From NCBI RefSeq assembly GCF_001693485.1, contig NZ_MAXC01000046.1, positions 372,001-436,000 of the forward strand: 64,000 bases of DNA. Direction: 5' to 3'. The stretch's first letter is position 1; each line of letters opens with the position of its first letter. Origin of the DNA: Bradyrhizobium sp. LMTR 3. GTDB lineage: Bacteria > Pseudomonadota > Alphaproteobacteria > Rhizobiales > Xanthobacteraceae. The notes beneath the pieces were generated by a model. That model worked only from the letters and a program-made list of their open reading frames with translations, was not told the DNA's origin and did no database searches. A program made the translations under genes and the position numbers. Shown one piece after another: positions 18,968 to 27,791 of this stretch.

Positions 18968-19321
18968 ATGAAGAAGCTGCTTATTTTGGCGGCGGCGGCA
19001 GCGTCGCTGGTTGCGACCATGGCCAACGCTCAAACCACGGTCATAACTCCCGACACGACCACCGGAACTGCGGGCGCAACGATTCGGATCGAGCCGGAGT
19101 ATCGCACGAAGATCAAGAGCTACGTGACCGAGCACAAGATCCGTCCGGTAGAAACACGGGAACGGATCGTGGTGGGCGCCAAGGTGCCGACCGAGGTCGA
19201 ACTCGAGGCAGTGCCTTCGGATTGGGGCCCGTCAGTGACCAAGTATCGCTATGTCTACTCGAACAATCGCGTGATGCTGGTTGATCCCGCTACCCGCACC
19301 GTGGTGCATGAAGTCGACTGA
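18968..19321 (+). CDS. exported DUF1236 protein
   Basis: 117 residues from ATG 18968. Residues 1-21 are a signal peptide (KKLLILAAAAASLVATMANA followed by QTT). The mature part has EPEYRTKIKSYVTEHKIRPVETRERIVVGAKVPTEVEL and ends YRYVYSNNRVMLVDPATRTVVHEVD, the DUF1236 pattern common in Rhizobiales. Periplasmic; function unknown. It converges on the Gly/Tyr-rich gene with a shared terminator between. Confidence 0.85.
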   Translation: MKKLLILAAAAASLVATMANAQTTVITPDTTTGTAGATIRIEPEYRTKIKSYVTEHKIRPVETRERIVVGAKVPTEVELEAVPSDWGPSVTKYRYVYSNNRVMLVDPATRTVVHEVD

Positions 19322-19346
19322 GGGGCTCTCGCAGCGCCATGCAAAA

Positions 19347-19374
19347 AGGGGCCGCCAGTCGGGCGGCCCTTTTT
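19347..19374. terminator. bidirectional terminator between the DUF1236 gene and the Gly/Tyr-rich gene
   Basis: GGCCGCC (19350-19356) pairs with GGCGGCC (19362-19368); flanking AGG/CCT extends the stem. A T-tract follows on the + strand and an A-tract precedes it, so it can serve both convergent genes. Confidence 0.85.
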
Positions 19375-19386
19375 CATTTTGCCGGA

Positions 19387-19788
19387 TCACCAGCGACGCC
19401 AGCCGCCGTAATACCGCGGACCATAGAATCGCGGACCGCCATAGAATCGCGGACCGCCATAGTAGGCGTACGCCGGGCGAATCACGCGGCGATAACGAAC
19501 CACGGGATAATAGGGCTCGCTGTAATAGCCGCCATAGTAGGCCGGTGCATAACCGCCGTAGTAGCCGCCGTAGCCCGGATACCCGCCGTAATATCCGTAA
19601 CCCGGACCATAGGCGTAGGCGTTCGACGCCAGTCCACCGATCACCGCGCCAGCGATCAATCCGCCAGCCACAGCCCCGCCCCAGCCCCAGCCCCCTCCGC
19701 GCCAGTGAGCCTCCGCGGGCGACGGCGCCGTTACCGCTGTCAGGCCAAGGGTTGCCGCGACAGCCAGAACCAAAGGTGCCTTTCTCAT
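19387..19788 (-). CDS. exported Gly/Tyr-rich protein
   Basis: 133 residues. A signal peptide (MRKAPLVLAVAATLGLTAVTAPSPAEA) is followed by HWRGGGWGWGG, a glycine-zipper-like GGAVAGGLIAGAVIGGLASN segment, and a low-complexity Gly/Tyr/Pro tail of YGG and PRFYGG units. An 18-base tandem repeat (19421-19438 and 19439-19456) encodes FYGGPR copies. A short membrane or envelope protein type frequent in Bradyrhizobium; function unknown. RBS GGAGGAG just upstream of the ATG. Confidence 0.85.
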   Translation of the reverse strand: MRKAPLVLAVAATLGLTAVTAPSPAEAHWRGGGWGWGGAVAGGLIAGAVIGGLASNAYAYGPGYGYYGGYPGYGGYYGGYAPAYYGGYYSEPYYPVVRYRRVIRPAYAYYGGPRFYGGPRFYGPRYYGGWRRW

Positions 19789-20104
19789 CGACTCCTCCTT
19801 TCCGTAATCAGACAGGCAAACTTTTTCACATAACCGCAGACTCGCTAAACACTTTCGAGTGAAGTTTGTTGCCTTGGACCCGGCTTCCGGCCGTCCTGGC
19901 GCCGGATTTAATTTTGATGAATGGACGTTCAGGAGGCCGTTGCGACGGTAGCCGGCGATTGTCGTTATTTCTTCCGATCGGGAACCATTGTCGTGAAGCG
20001 CTGAAACGCCTCCGCCATGGGCAGCAAATATTCAGCCAAGCCTTGCCTCTCGATGCGGTGCCGACCGCAACGTGAGCTTGGCTATCGCCGCAACGAATAT
20101 CGCC
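19789..20104. other. 316-base intergenic stretch without a recognisable gene
   Basis: Between the start of the Gly/Tyr-rich gene (promoter side) and the end of the amidase gene, both on the - strand. I see no convincing ORF, hairpin or repeat; the promoter of the Gly/Tyr-rich gene should lie in the right-adjacent bases near 19800-19870. Confidence 0.6.
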
Positions 20105-21598
20105 TCAGTCGAAATCCAGAAAACCCGGCCGGCTCGAAATCGGAGGCTGTCGGCGCAGCCAGGCGAGGTCGGGGATGGGACGGGCTGTCTCCGGATTGGC
20201 CTCAAGCAGCGCCTCGATCTCGCGGGCCACTGAAAGCGTCGCGACGTCGCCACCTCGCGGACCGATGATCTGGATGCCGAACGGCAATCCGGCGCCGTCG
20301 CGGCCGGCCGGTATCGCCACCGCCGGGTGTCCGGCATTGGTCACGGCATAGGCCAGCGCCAGCCAGTGGAAATAGCTTTTCGTAGGTACTCCGTCGATGG
20401 CGGCCGGGTAAAGCTCGGACCAGGGCCGCGGGCTGATCGTGACTGTCGGCGCGATGATAAAATCGTGCTCGCCGAAAAATGTCTGCCAACTCCGATAAAG
20501 CGCGGTCTGCAGCGAAAGCGCGCGTGCCACGTCGAGGGCAGAATAGCCAAGCCCCTCGGCCACGTTGTCTCTGATATTGGGACCCACTTTGTCCGGATAT
20601 TTCTCGGCGAGTTCACGGTGACGGCCCAGAAATGCGACGGCGCGCAAGATCCGGAACACCTCGTCGGCATGGCTGCAATCCGGATGGGTCCATGCGACGC
20701 GGCGGAATGCCGATCCGAATGTCGCGAGCTTCGTTTTGAACGTCTCGGCGATGACGCGTTCCGTCGGAGCAAACCCGAAATCGCAGGTCGCCGCGATGCG
20801 CAAGCCGGCGAGATCGGTCCGTGGCGGATCGCGATAGGTCTCGCGCACGGGCGTTCCGCCGGCGTGAAGGATGGCCGACAACGGATCGCGCGCGTCGCGA
20901 TCCAGCATGCAGGAAAGCATCAGGCACGCGTCCGATACGTTTCTCGCCATCGGCCCGAGTTGCGAGATCTGCAGCCAGGCCATGTTGCGGCTGTTGCTGG
21001 CGATCAGCCCAGGGGAGGGGCGGAATCCGACGACACCGCAAAAGGCGGCGGGGTTCCTGACCGAGCCGCCGGTGTCCGAACCGGTCGCCAGCGGCACCAT
21101 GCCGGTTGCAAGCGCTACCGCCGATCCGCCGGACGAGCCGGCGGCGGAGCGCTCGGGATCGAAGGGATTGCCGGTGGCGCCATGAAGCGCATTGCGGGTG
21201 TTGCCGCCCGCGCCCCATTCGGGGACGTTGGTCTTGCCGACGACGATGGCGCCGGCGCGCTTGAGCATTGCGACGATCGCCTCATCCTCGGCCGCGACAT
21301 TGTCCGCGAACAGCACGCTGCCAAAACTCGTCGGCAGCCCCTTGGCATCGATCAGATCCTTGACCCCGAGCGGAAGCCCGTGCAGCGGCCCGAGCGCATC
21401 GCCGCGCATTACGGCAGCCTCGCTTTCCCGCGCCGCCACGCGCGCCGTATCGAACGAGCGCGCGATGATCGCATTGACGGCCGGATCGATTTCCTCGATC
21501 CGGCGGATGCAACTGTCCATGAGTTCGACCGGCGAAAGCTTGCGCTCGCCGATCAGCGCCCGGGCCGTTACCGCGGGCAGATCGCACGGCTCGGTCAT
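20105..21598 (-). CDS. amidase signature family hydrolase
   Basis: Hydrolyses C-N amide bonds; the substrate cannot be read from the sequence. It has 497 residues. The catalytic Ser-cisSer-Lys triad is visible as Lys80 (LGVKDL), Ser155 (AGSSGGSA) and Ser179 (GSDTGGS), with spacing as in the family. GatA-like N-terminus; no GatB/GatC genes are adjacent, so it is unlikely to be the tRNA amidotransferase. It lies seven bases downstream of a TTT solute-binding protein gene on the same strand, which suggests a shared transcript and perhaps uptake plus hydrolysis of one compound. Confidence 0.9.
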   Translation of the reverse strand: MTEPCDLPAVTARALIGERKLSPVELMDSCIRRIEEIDPAVNAIIARSFDTARVAARESEAAVMRGDALGPLHGLPLGVKDLIDAKGLPTSFGSVLFADNVAAEDEAIVAMLKRAGAIVVGKTNVPEWGAGGNTRNALHGATGNPFDPERSAAGSSGGSAVALATGMVPLATGSDTGGSVRNPAAFCGVVGFRPSPGLIASNSRNMAWLQISQLGPMARNVSDACLMLSCMLDRDARDPLSAILHAGGTPVRETYRDPPRTDLAGLRIAATCDFGFAPTERVIAETFKTKLATFGSAFRRVAWTHPDCSHADEVFRILRAVAFLGRHRELAEKYPDKVGPNIRDNVAEGLGYSALDVARALSLQTALYRSWQTFFGEHDFIIAPTVTISPRPWSELYPAAIDGVPTKSYFHWLALAYAVTNAGHPAVAIPAGRDGAGLPFGIQIIGPRGGDVATLSVAREIEALLEANPETARPIPDLAWLRRQPPISSRPGFLDFD

Positions 21599-21605
21599 GT
21601 CGGGA

Positions 21606-22583
21606 TTACTCTTCCTTGATGCCGCCCTTGCGGGCCAGTTCCTTCATCTCGGCCGTTTCCTTGGCGATGAAACCCGGCCAGTCCGGATAGCGCTTGAAGC
21701 CGGCTTCGTACCCGACCTTCTTAAAGCGCTCGATCACCGAAGGGCTTGCGATTGCCTCTTCCAGCGCCGAGGCCAGCCGGTCGCGTATGGCCGGCGGGAT
21801 TCCCTTGGGCGCGACCACGGTACCCCAGGAGACGAGGTCGATATTGGGATAACCGAGTTCGGCGAGAGTCGGAACGTCGGGAAGGAACTGCGAGCGCTTG
21901 GCGGAGAACACCGCCAGCGGGCGAACCGTGCCGGCTTCGAGCTGCGGCCTGATCGCGATCACGGTGTCCACGTGGTACTCGATGTGCTTGCCTATCAGGT
22001 CGTTCATCGCCGGCGCGCTGCCCTTATAGGGCAGGTGCAGCATCTTGATGCCGGCGCTCGACTTGAACAGTTCGCCGGCGAAATGCGAAATGGTGGCTAC
22101 GCCGAAGGACGCCAGCGACAGCTTGTCGGGACTGGCCTTCGCCGCCGCGACAAGCGCCGCAACGTCCTTGATCGGGCTGTCGCGATGCGTGACCAGCACC
22201 ATGGTCAGGGTACCGGTCTGGGCGATCGGCTCGAAATCCCTGCCGCTATCGTAGGGCACGTTCTCCTTCACGGCGTGCTGCAGGGTGAAGGTCGAATTCG
22301 AACTGGTGAGTAGGGTGTAACCGTCGGGTGCCGCGTTAGCGACCTCTTTGGCGGCGATCGTCGTGCCGCCGCCGGGGCGATTGAGCACGATCACGGGCTT
22401 GCCCAGACGCGTCTCGAGCTCGCCGGCAATGATGCGCCCGACGACGTCGCCAGCTCCGCCCGCCGGATAGGGCACAATCAACTGCAGCGATTTTTCGGGG
22501 TAACTGCCTTGTGCCGTTGCGATCGACGCGCAACCCACCACGCAGGACGACGCCAGCGCGGCCGCCAGAAACATTCGTATCAT
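21606..22583 (-). CDS. tripartite tricarboxylate transporter substrate-binding protein (Bug family)
   Basis: Periplasmic binding protein of 325 residues. The N-terminus is a signal peptide (MIRMFLAAALASSCVVGCASIATAQG); a Cys in GCAS could also suggest lipidation, less likely. The family motif YPEKSLQLIVPYPAGGAGDVVGR lies after it, with VLNRPGGGTTIAAKEVANAAPDGYTLL. No TctA/TctB membrane genes are near, as is common for Bug paralogues. Likely cotranscribed with the amidase. Confidence 0.9.
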   Translation of the reverse strand: MIRMFLAAALASSCVVGCASIATAQGSYPEKSLQLIVPYPAGGAGDVVGRIIAGELETRLGKPVIVLNRPGGGTTIAAKEVANAAPDGYTLLTSSNSTFTLQHAVKENVPYDSGRDFEPIAQTGTLTMVLVTHRDSPIKDVAALVAAAKASPDKLSLASFGVATISHFAGELFKSSAGIKMLHLPYKGSAPAMNDLIGKHIEYHVDTVIAIRPQLEAGTVRPLAVFSAKRSQFLPDVPTLAELGYPNIDLVSWGTVVAPKGIPPAIRDRLASALEEAIASPSVIERFKKVGYEAGFKRYPDWPGFIAKETAEMKELARKGGIKEE

Positions 22584-22711
22584 GTCGAACAGGTCTCCTG
22601 TCTTCCGTGTTCCCCGGCAATTCGCGCCGGGGCTTTTCGGCGACAGCCATCCCGGATCGATGGAACAGGCTCCCTTGAATCGACCCCCAGATCAACCCCG
22701 TTGTTGGGCCG

Positions 22712-23725
22712 TTACCAGCCCTCCAGCACGATCTTGCCGCGCGACTTGCCGCTTTCCAAAAGCGCATGGGCCCGTTTCAGATTGGCGGCGTTTATCGTTC
22801 CAAAGGTCTGGTCAAGCGTGGTGCGCAGCACGCCCTTGTCGAGGAGGTCGGAGACGTCGTTCAGGAGGTGGTGCTGGGCGATCATGTCAGGCGTCTGGAA
22901 TGACGAGCGCGTGAACATCGATTCCCAGTGGATCGAGACCGCCTTGCCCTTGAAGGCGGAGACGGTGAATTCCGGGGGATCGTCGATCAGGCCGAACTTG
23001 CCCTGTGGTGCGATGAAATCGGCGATCGCCTTGTAGTGCTGGTCGGTGAAGGTGAGGCTCGCGACCAGCGCGACCGGCGGCACCTTCAACTTTTCGATCT
23101 GCTCCTTCATCGGCTTGGAATGATCGATCACGGCATGCGCTCCGAGGTCGAGGCACCATTTCTGCGACTCCGGACGCGTGGCGGTGGCGACAACCGTAAG
23201 CCCGGTGAGGCGGCGCGCGAGCTGGATCAGGATCGAGCCGACGCCCCCGGCGCCGCCGGTGATCAGCAACGTGCGTGGATCGAGGCTCTTGCCCGGCAGG
23301 GCGCCGAGCCGGTCGAACAGCAATTCCCAGGCGGTGATCGAGGTCAGCGGCAGCGCCGCGGCCTGCGCGAACGACAAAGATTTCGGCTTCTTGCCGACGA
23401 TCCGCTCGTCGACCAGGTGAAATTCCGCATTCGTGCCCTGGCGCAGGATCGAGCCGGCGTAAAACACTTCGTCACCCGGTTTGAACAGCGTCACATCCGG
23501 GCCGACGGCATCGACGATGCCGGCAGCGTCGTAGCCCAGGATTTTCGTTTCGCCCTCGGGCGGGGCGGCGCGCTTGCGGACCTTGTAATCGACCGGGTTG
23601 GCAGAGATCGCCTTGACGGCGACGCGGATGTCGCGGCCCGTCGGTTCCGGCTTGGCGGCCTCAAAATCAATCAGCGCATTCGCGTCTTCGATGGGGAGCG
23701 ATTTTTTGTATCCGACGGCCTTCAT
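22712..23725 (-). CDS. zinc-type alcohol dehydrogenase-like / quinone oxidoreductase family protein
   Basis: MDR-superfamily NAD(P)H-dependent oxidoreductase of 337 residues. GroES-like N-terminus with VKAISANPVDYKVRKR, GYDAAGIVDAVGPDV, FKPGDEVFYAG; Rossmann motif GGAGGVGSILIQLARRL near residues 157-173. The usual Cys/His zinc ligands are not seen, so it probably lacks catalytic zinc despite the subfamily name. It is divergent from an HxlR regulator 128 bases away, the likely controller (redox or electrophile response). Confidence 0.88.
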   Translation of the reverse strand: MKAVGYKKSLPIEDANALIDFEAAKPEPTGRDIRVAVKAISANPVDYKVRKRAAPPEGETKILGYDAAGIVDAVGPDVTLFKPGDEVFYAGSILRQGTNAEFHLVDERIVGKKPKSLSFAQAAALPLTSITAWELLFDRLGALPGKSLDPRTLLITGGAGGVGSILIQLARRLTGLTVVATATRPESQKWCLDLGAHAVIDHSKPMKEQIEKLKVPPVALVASLTFTDQHYKAIADFIAPQGKFGLIDDPPEFTVSAFKGKAVSIHWESMFTRSSFQTPDMIAQHHLLNDVSDLLDKGVLRTTLDQTFGTINAANLKRAHALLESGKSRGKIVLEGW

Positions 23726-23853
23726 GTCGTGCCTCCTCCGTGTTTGACAGATCGATTGCCTAACTGTCGCTCTAGCATCCGCTTGGCAAGTACTGTAAAT
23801 TTGGGGAACTAGTCCCTGTTTGGATACTATTGGGGAAACTCCAGGAAAAACTC
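23726..23853. promoter_or_regulatory. divergent promoter region, alcohol dehydrogenase / HxlR
   Basis: AT-richer 128-base gap. Contains an imperfect palindrome around ACTAGT (GGGA-ACTAGT-CCC near 23803-23815) and flanking direct-repeat-like TTTGGGG / TTTGGATACTATTGGGG. A candidate HxlR operator controlling both directions; inference from position and sequence. Confidence 0.4.
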
Positions 23854-24231
23854 ATGAAACGGCGGAATTTTGCCCGTCGGCCGGGCTGCGCGGTTGAAGC
23901 GACGCTCGATCTGATCGACGGCAAGTGGAAAGGCGTGATCCTGTTTCACCTGCAGGCCGGCACCCAGCGCTTCGGGGAGTTGCGGCGGCGGATGCCGGGG
24001 ATTACCCAGCGCATGCTGACCAAGCAGCTTCGCGCGCTCGAGGACGACAAGCTCGTGATCCGCAAGGTCTACGCCGAGGTGCCGCCGCGGGTCGAATACA
24101 CGCTGTCGGAGATCGGCGAGAGCTTGCGGCCGGTGATCGAGACGCTCAGGGCATGGGGCGAGGGCCATCAGGAAAGGCTATCCTGTGCGCCGGCCTCCGA
24201 CACCGCGAAAGTGCCCGATCGCGCGGCCTGA
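23854..24231 (+). CDS. HxlR-family transcriptional regulator
   Basis: 125 residues from ATG 23854 (MKRRNFARRPGCAVEATLDLIDGKWKG); a TTG at 23830 would add eight residues. Winged-helix HxlR pattern: conserved Cys12 (GCAVEATL), LIDGKWKGVILFHL, GTQRFGELRRRMPGITQRMLTKQLRALE, VPPRVEYTLSEIGESL. The conserved Cys suggests sensing of electrophiles or oxidants, as known for HypR/YodB-type relatives. Divergent from the dehydrogenase gene. Confidence 0.92.
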   Translation: MKRRNFARRPGCAVEATLDLIDGKWKGVILFHLQAGTQRFGELRRRMPGITQRMLTKQLRALEDDKLVIRKVYAEVPPRVEYTLSEIGESLRPVIETLRAWGEGHQERLSCAPASDTAKVPDRAA

Positions 24232-24313
24232 CCGGCAGTATTGAGTACCGCCTTATCTTCTCTCGTTGCTGCCTCGCATCTATATCTGGGGCCATCAATT
24301 TTGGGATTCTTGC

Positions 24314-25711
24314 ATGACGTTGACGATCCGCTCTTTCGCCTTGCTGCTGGTTTCCGCAGTCGTTGCAACGCCGGCGCTGGCGCAGGATCGGCGCGTGCCG
24401 ACCTCGGGCGCCGAACTGCGGCTGTCCTACGCGCCGATCGTGCAGCGCGCGCAGCCGGCAGTGGTGAACGTCTATGCCGCTAAGACGGTGCAGAATCGCA
24501 ACCCGCTGCTGGACGATCCGATCTTCCGCCGCTTCTTCGGCGTCCCGGGCATGCAGCCCGAGCAGATGCAGCGCTCGCTGGGATCGGGCGTGATGGTCGA
24601 TGCCTCGGGGCTCGTGGTCACCAACAACCACGTCATCGAGGGCGCCGATCAGGTCAAGATTTCGCTCGCCGACAAGCGCGAGTTCGAGGCCGAGATCGTG
24701 CTGAAGGACAGCCGCACGGATCTGGCCGTGCTGCGCGTGAAGGACGGACGAGAGAAATTTGCGACGCTGGACTTTGCCAATTCCGATGAATTGCTGGTCG
24801 GCGACGTCGTGCTCGCGATCGGCAATCCTTTCGGCGTTGGCCAGACCGTGACCCATGGCATCGTCTCGGCGCTGGCTCGCACCAAGGTCGGCGTCACCGA
24901 TTACCAGTTCTTCATCCAGACCGATGCGGCGATCAATCCCGGGAATTCCGGCGGCGCGCTGGTCGATATGACCGGCAAGCTGGTCGGCATCAACACCGCG
25001 ATCTTCTCGCGCTCCGGCGGCTCGCAGGGCATCGGCTTTGCGATTCCCACAAACATGGTGCGCGTGGTCGTGGCCTCCGCCAAGAGCGGCGGCAAGGCCG
25101 TCAAGCGGCCGTGGCTGGGTGCGAAACTGCAGGCGGTGACGCCCGAAATCGCCGAGACGCTGGGGCTGAAACTGCCGAACGGCGCTCTGGTCGCCAATGT
25201 CGCACCAAACAGCCCGGCCGCGCGCGCCGGGCTGAAGCCGTCCGACCTGATCGTCGCCATCGAAGGGCAGCCGATCGACGAACCCAACGCGTTCGACTAC
25301 CGCTTCGCCACAAGGCAACTCGGCGGCTCCGCACAGATCGACGTGCAGCGTGGTGGAAAGACCGTCAAGGTCACGGTGCCGCTGGAGACCGCCCCCGACA
25401 CCAACCGCGATGAAATCGTGCTCACCGCGCGCTCGCCGTTCCAGGGCGCCAAGGTCGCCAATATTTCGCCGGCGGTTGCCGACGAGCTGCATCTGGATTC
25501 CCAGGCCGAGGGCGTCGTGGTGATCGATCTTGCCGACGGGGGTACTGCGGCAAGCGTCGGATTCCAGAAAGGCGACATCATTCTCGCCGTCAACAATCAG
25601 AAGATCAGCAAGACCAGCGACCTCGACAAGGCTTCGAAAACCTCGTCCAGGCTCTGGCGCATCGTCGTGGTGCGCGGCGGCCAGCAGATCAACGTGACGC
25701 TCGGCGGATGA
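24314..25711 (+). CDS. Do/DegP-HtrA family periplasmic serine protease
   Basis: 465 residues from ATG 24314 (MTLTIRSFALLLVSAVVATPALAQ, signal peptide). Trypsin-like domain with catalytic His106 (TNNHVIEG), Asp136 (RTDLAVL) and Ser212 (NPGNSGGAL). Two PDZ domains follow at about 265-355 and 370-465 (GALVANVAPNSPAARAGLKPSDLI; EGVVVIDLADGGTAASVGFQKGDII). Envelope protein quality control. Its stop overlaps the rarA start by four bases, suggesting an operon. Confidence 0.94.
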   Translation: MTLTIRSFALLLVSAVVATPALAQDRRVPTSGAELRLSYAPIVQRAQPAVVNVYAAKTVQNRNPLLDDPIFRRFFGVPGMQPEQMQRSLGSGVMVDASGLVVTNNHVIEGADQVKISLADKREFEAEIVLKDSRTDLAVLRVKDGREKFATLDFANSDELLVGDVVLAIGNPFGVGQTVTHGIVSALARTKVGVTDYQFFIQTDAAINPGNSGGALVDMTGKLVGINTAIFSRSGGSQGIGFAIPTNMVRVVVASAKSGGKAVKRPWLGAKLQAVTPEIAETLGLKLPNGALVANVAPNSPAARAGLKPSDLIVAIEGQPIDEPNAFDYRFATRQLGGSAQIDVQRGGKTVKVTVPLETAPDTNRDEIVLTARSPFQGAKVANISPAVADELHLDSQAEGVVVIDLADGGTAASVGFQKGDIILAVNNQKISKTSDLDKASKTSSRLWRIVVVRGGQQINVTLGG

Positions 25712-27045
25712 GCCCGAAGAAACCCCGCGAGGCGACCAATCTCTTTGCCGCGGCAGGGATGGAAGAGGATGCGCCGCGTCCGCTTCCCGACCGGCTGCGT
25801 CCGCGCTCGCTGGCCGATGTCGTCGGCCAGGATCACATTCTCGGTCCCGATGGCGCGCTGACGCGGATGCTGGAGACGCGCACGCTGGGCTCGCTGGTGT
25901 TCTGGGGGCCGCCCGGCACCGGCAAGACCACAGTGGCGCGGCTGTTGGCGGATGCCACCGAACTGCATTTCGAGCAGATTTCGGCGGTATTTTCCGGCGT
26001 CGCCGATTTGAAGAAGGTGTTCGACGCCGCGCGGGCCCGGCGCGAGACGGGCAAGGGCACGCTGTTGTTCGTCGACGAGGTGCACCGCTTCAACCGCGCC
26101 CAGCAGGATTCCTTTCTTCCTGTCATGGAAGACGGCACCGTGGTGCTGGTCGGCGCCACCACGGAAAACCCGTCATTCGAGCTCAACGCCGCGCTTCTGT
26201 CGCGCGCGCGGGTGCTGGTGTTTCATTCGCTCGATGCCGCCGCGATCGAAAAACTCTTTGCCCATGCCGAGAAGGTCGAGGGCCGAAAATTGCCGCTCGA
26301 TGCCGAGGCGCGCGCCGTGCTGGTGCGAATGGCCGACGGCGACGGCCGCGCGGCGCTGACCTTGGCCGAAGAGGTCTGGCGCGCCGCGCGCAGGGACGAA
26401 ATCTTCAACGCCGCCCAGTTGCAGGAGATCCTGCAGCGCCGCGCGCCGATCTACGACAAGTCCGCCGACGGCCACTACAACCTGATTTCGGCGCTGCATA
26501 AGTCGGTGCGCGGCTCCGATCCCGACGCCGCGCTGTATTACCTCGCGCGCATGCTGGACGCCGGCGAGGACCCGCTGTTTTTGGCGCGGCGCGTCGTGCG
26601 CATGGCGGTGGAGGATATCGGCCTGGCCGATCCGCAGGCGCTGGTGATCTGCAACGCCGCCAAGGATGCCTTCGATTTTCTTGGGTCTCCCGAGGGCGAG
26701 CTCGCGATCGCGCAGGCCGTGATCTACCTCGCTACCGCGCCGAAATCGAACGCCGCCTACAAGGCCTTTGGCGCGGCGATGCGCACGGCGAAGGAGGGGG
26801 GGTCGCTGCTGCCGCCAAAACATATTCTCAATTCGCCGACAAAATTGATGAAGTCGGAAGGCTATGGCTCCGGCTACGAATACGACCACGACGCGCCGGA
26901 CGCCTTCTCCGGACAGGACTACTTTCCGGAAGCGCTGGGGCGTCAGAACTTCTACGATCCGCCCGATCGCGGCTTCGAGCGCGAGATTCGCAAGCGGCTG
27001 GATTACTGGGCGAAGCTGCGTAAGGAACGAGGCCAGCGCGAATGA
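25708..27045 (+). CDS. rarA: replication-associated recombination protein A (RarA/MgsA) AAA+ ATPase
   Basis: Clamp-loader-like ATPase acting at stalled replication forks. It has 445 residues. Walker A GPPGTGKTT at 67-75, Walker B FVDEVHRFN at 121-129, sensor segment VGATTENPSFELNAALLSRARVLVF, and the C-terminal tetramerisation region with GYEYDHDAPDAFSGQDYFPE. Overlaps the DegP-like gene upstream (ATGA) and the TPR gene downstream (ATGA), a compact three-gene operon. Confidence 0.95.
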   Translation: MSPKKPREATNLFAAAGMEEDAPRPLPDRLRPRSLADVVGQDHILGPDGALTRMLETRTLGSLVFWGPPGTGKTTVARLLADATELHFEQISAVFSGVADLKKVFDAARARRETGKGTLLFVDEVHRFNRAQQDSFLPVMEDGTVVLVGATTENPSFELNAALLSRARVLVFHSLDAAAIEKLFAHAEKVEGRKLPLDAEARAVLVRMADGDGRAALTLAEEVWRAARRDEIFNAAQLQEILQRRAPIYDKSADGHYNLISALHKSVRGSDPDAALYYLARMLDAGEDPLFLARRVVRMAVEDIGLADPQALVICNAAKDAFDFLGSPEGELAIAQAVIYLATAPKSNAAYKAFGAAMRTAKEGGSLLPPKHILNSPTKLMKSEGYGSGYEYDHDAPDAFSGQDYFPEALGRQNFYDPPDRGFEREIRKRLDYWAKLRKERGQRE

Positions 27046-27755
27046 ACAGTTTCGAGAATTACCTGAGGCAGGCTATTCGGGCCGCCACATGTGTGGTGAT
27101 GCTGGCGTCGCCACTTGCCGCCGCGGCTGATAGCGTCGAGGTGGCGCCGGGCGTGCAGGTGACGAAGCGAAGCTATACAGCGCCGACCAACGAGCAACCG
27201 TTCTTCGGATTTGCAGTCAAGAATTCGGAGGAGAAGGCCGCCGACGAGAAATTTGTAAGCGCCATCATCGGGGCAACAGGCTCTCGCGAAAAAGCCTTTG
27301 ACGAAATAACGCTCCGTGGTTGGAGGGCTGTAAATACCGGCAAGATACGCGAGGCCGCGCTGCGGTTTAACCAGGCGTTTCTCATTTCACCGGAGCAGAG
27401 CGCCGTCTATCACGGCCTCGCGGTGGTCGCGCAATTTCGCTTCAATGATCTCGATGCCGCGGACGAGCTTTTCAGAATCGCGCTGAAACAGCCCAATCCG
27501 GTGAAGGCGCTCAGGGCCGACTATGGCCGCATGTTGCTGATCGCAAAACGCCCGCGCGATGCCCAGCCCGTGCTGGAGCAGGCGGTCAAGGATGCGCCGG
27601 ATTTCGGCGACGCCTGGACCAATCTCGCCGTGGCGCGCTTCCAGAACGGTGACGCGGCGGCCTGCGCAGCAGCGGATGAAGCCGCCAGGAAGCGTCCGTC
27701 CAACAACTCCGGAGCCGACCTGACCGCGGTGAGAAACGCTGCGCAGTGCAAATAG
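27042..27755 (+). CDS. exported TPR-like protein
   Basis: 237 residues. A hydrophobic segment at about 15-32 (RAATCVVMLASPLAAAADS) looks like a signal peptide. The C-terminal half (about 85-237) has helical TPR-like repeats: ITLRGWRAVNTGKIREAALRFNQAF, GLAVVAQFRFNDLDAADELFRIAL, ALRADYGRMLLIAKRPRDAQPVLEQAV, DAWTNLAVARFQNGDAAACAAADEA. Likely a periplasmic scaffold. Overlaps rarA by four bases. Confidence 0.75.
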   Translation: MNSFENYLRQAIRAATCVVMLASPLAAAADSVEVAPGVQVTKRSYTAPTNEQPFFGFAVKNSEEKAADEKFVSAIIGATGSREKAFDEITLRGWRAVNTGKIREAALRFNQAFLISPEQSAVYHGLAVVAQFRFNDLDAADELFRIALKQPNPVKALRADYGRMLLIAKRPRDAQPVLEQAVKDAPDFGDAWTNLAVARFQNGDAAACAAADEAARKRPSNNSGADLTAVRNAAQCK

Positions 27756-27791
27756 CCGCCGCGCAGCCATGACCGGCGAGCCGATCGGCTT

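Noticed and set aside
20327..21619. Long + strand frame opposite the amidase gene
   Set aside because: Shadow frame; the amidase has a full catalytic triad.
24146..25492. Long - strand frame opposite the DegP-like protease
   Set aside because: Shadow frame rich in His/Asp/Gln/Arg; the protease motifs are clear.
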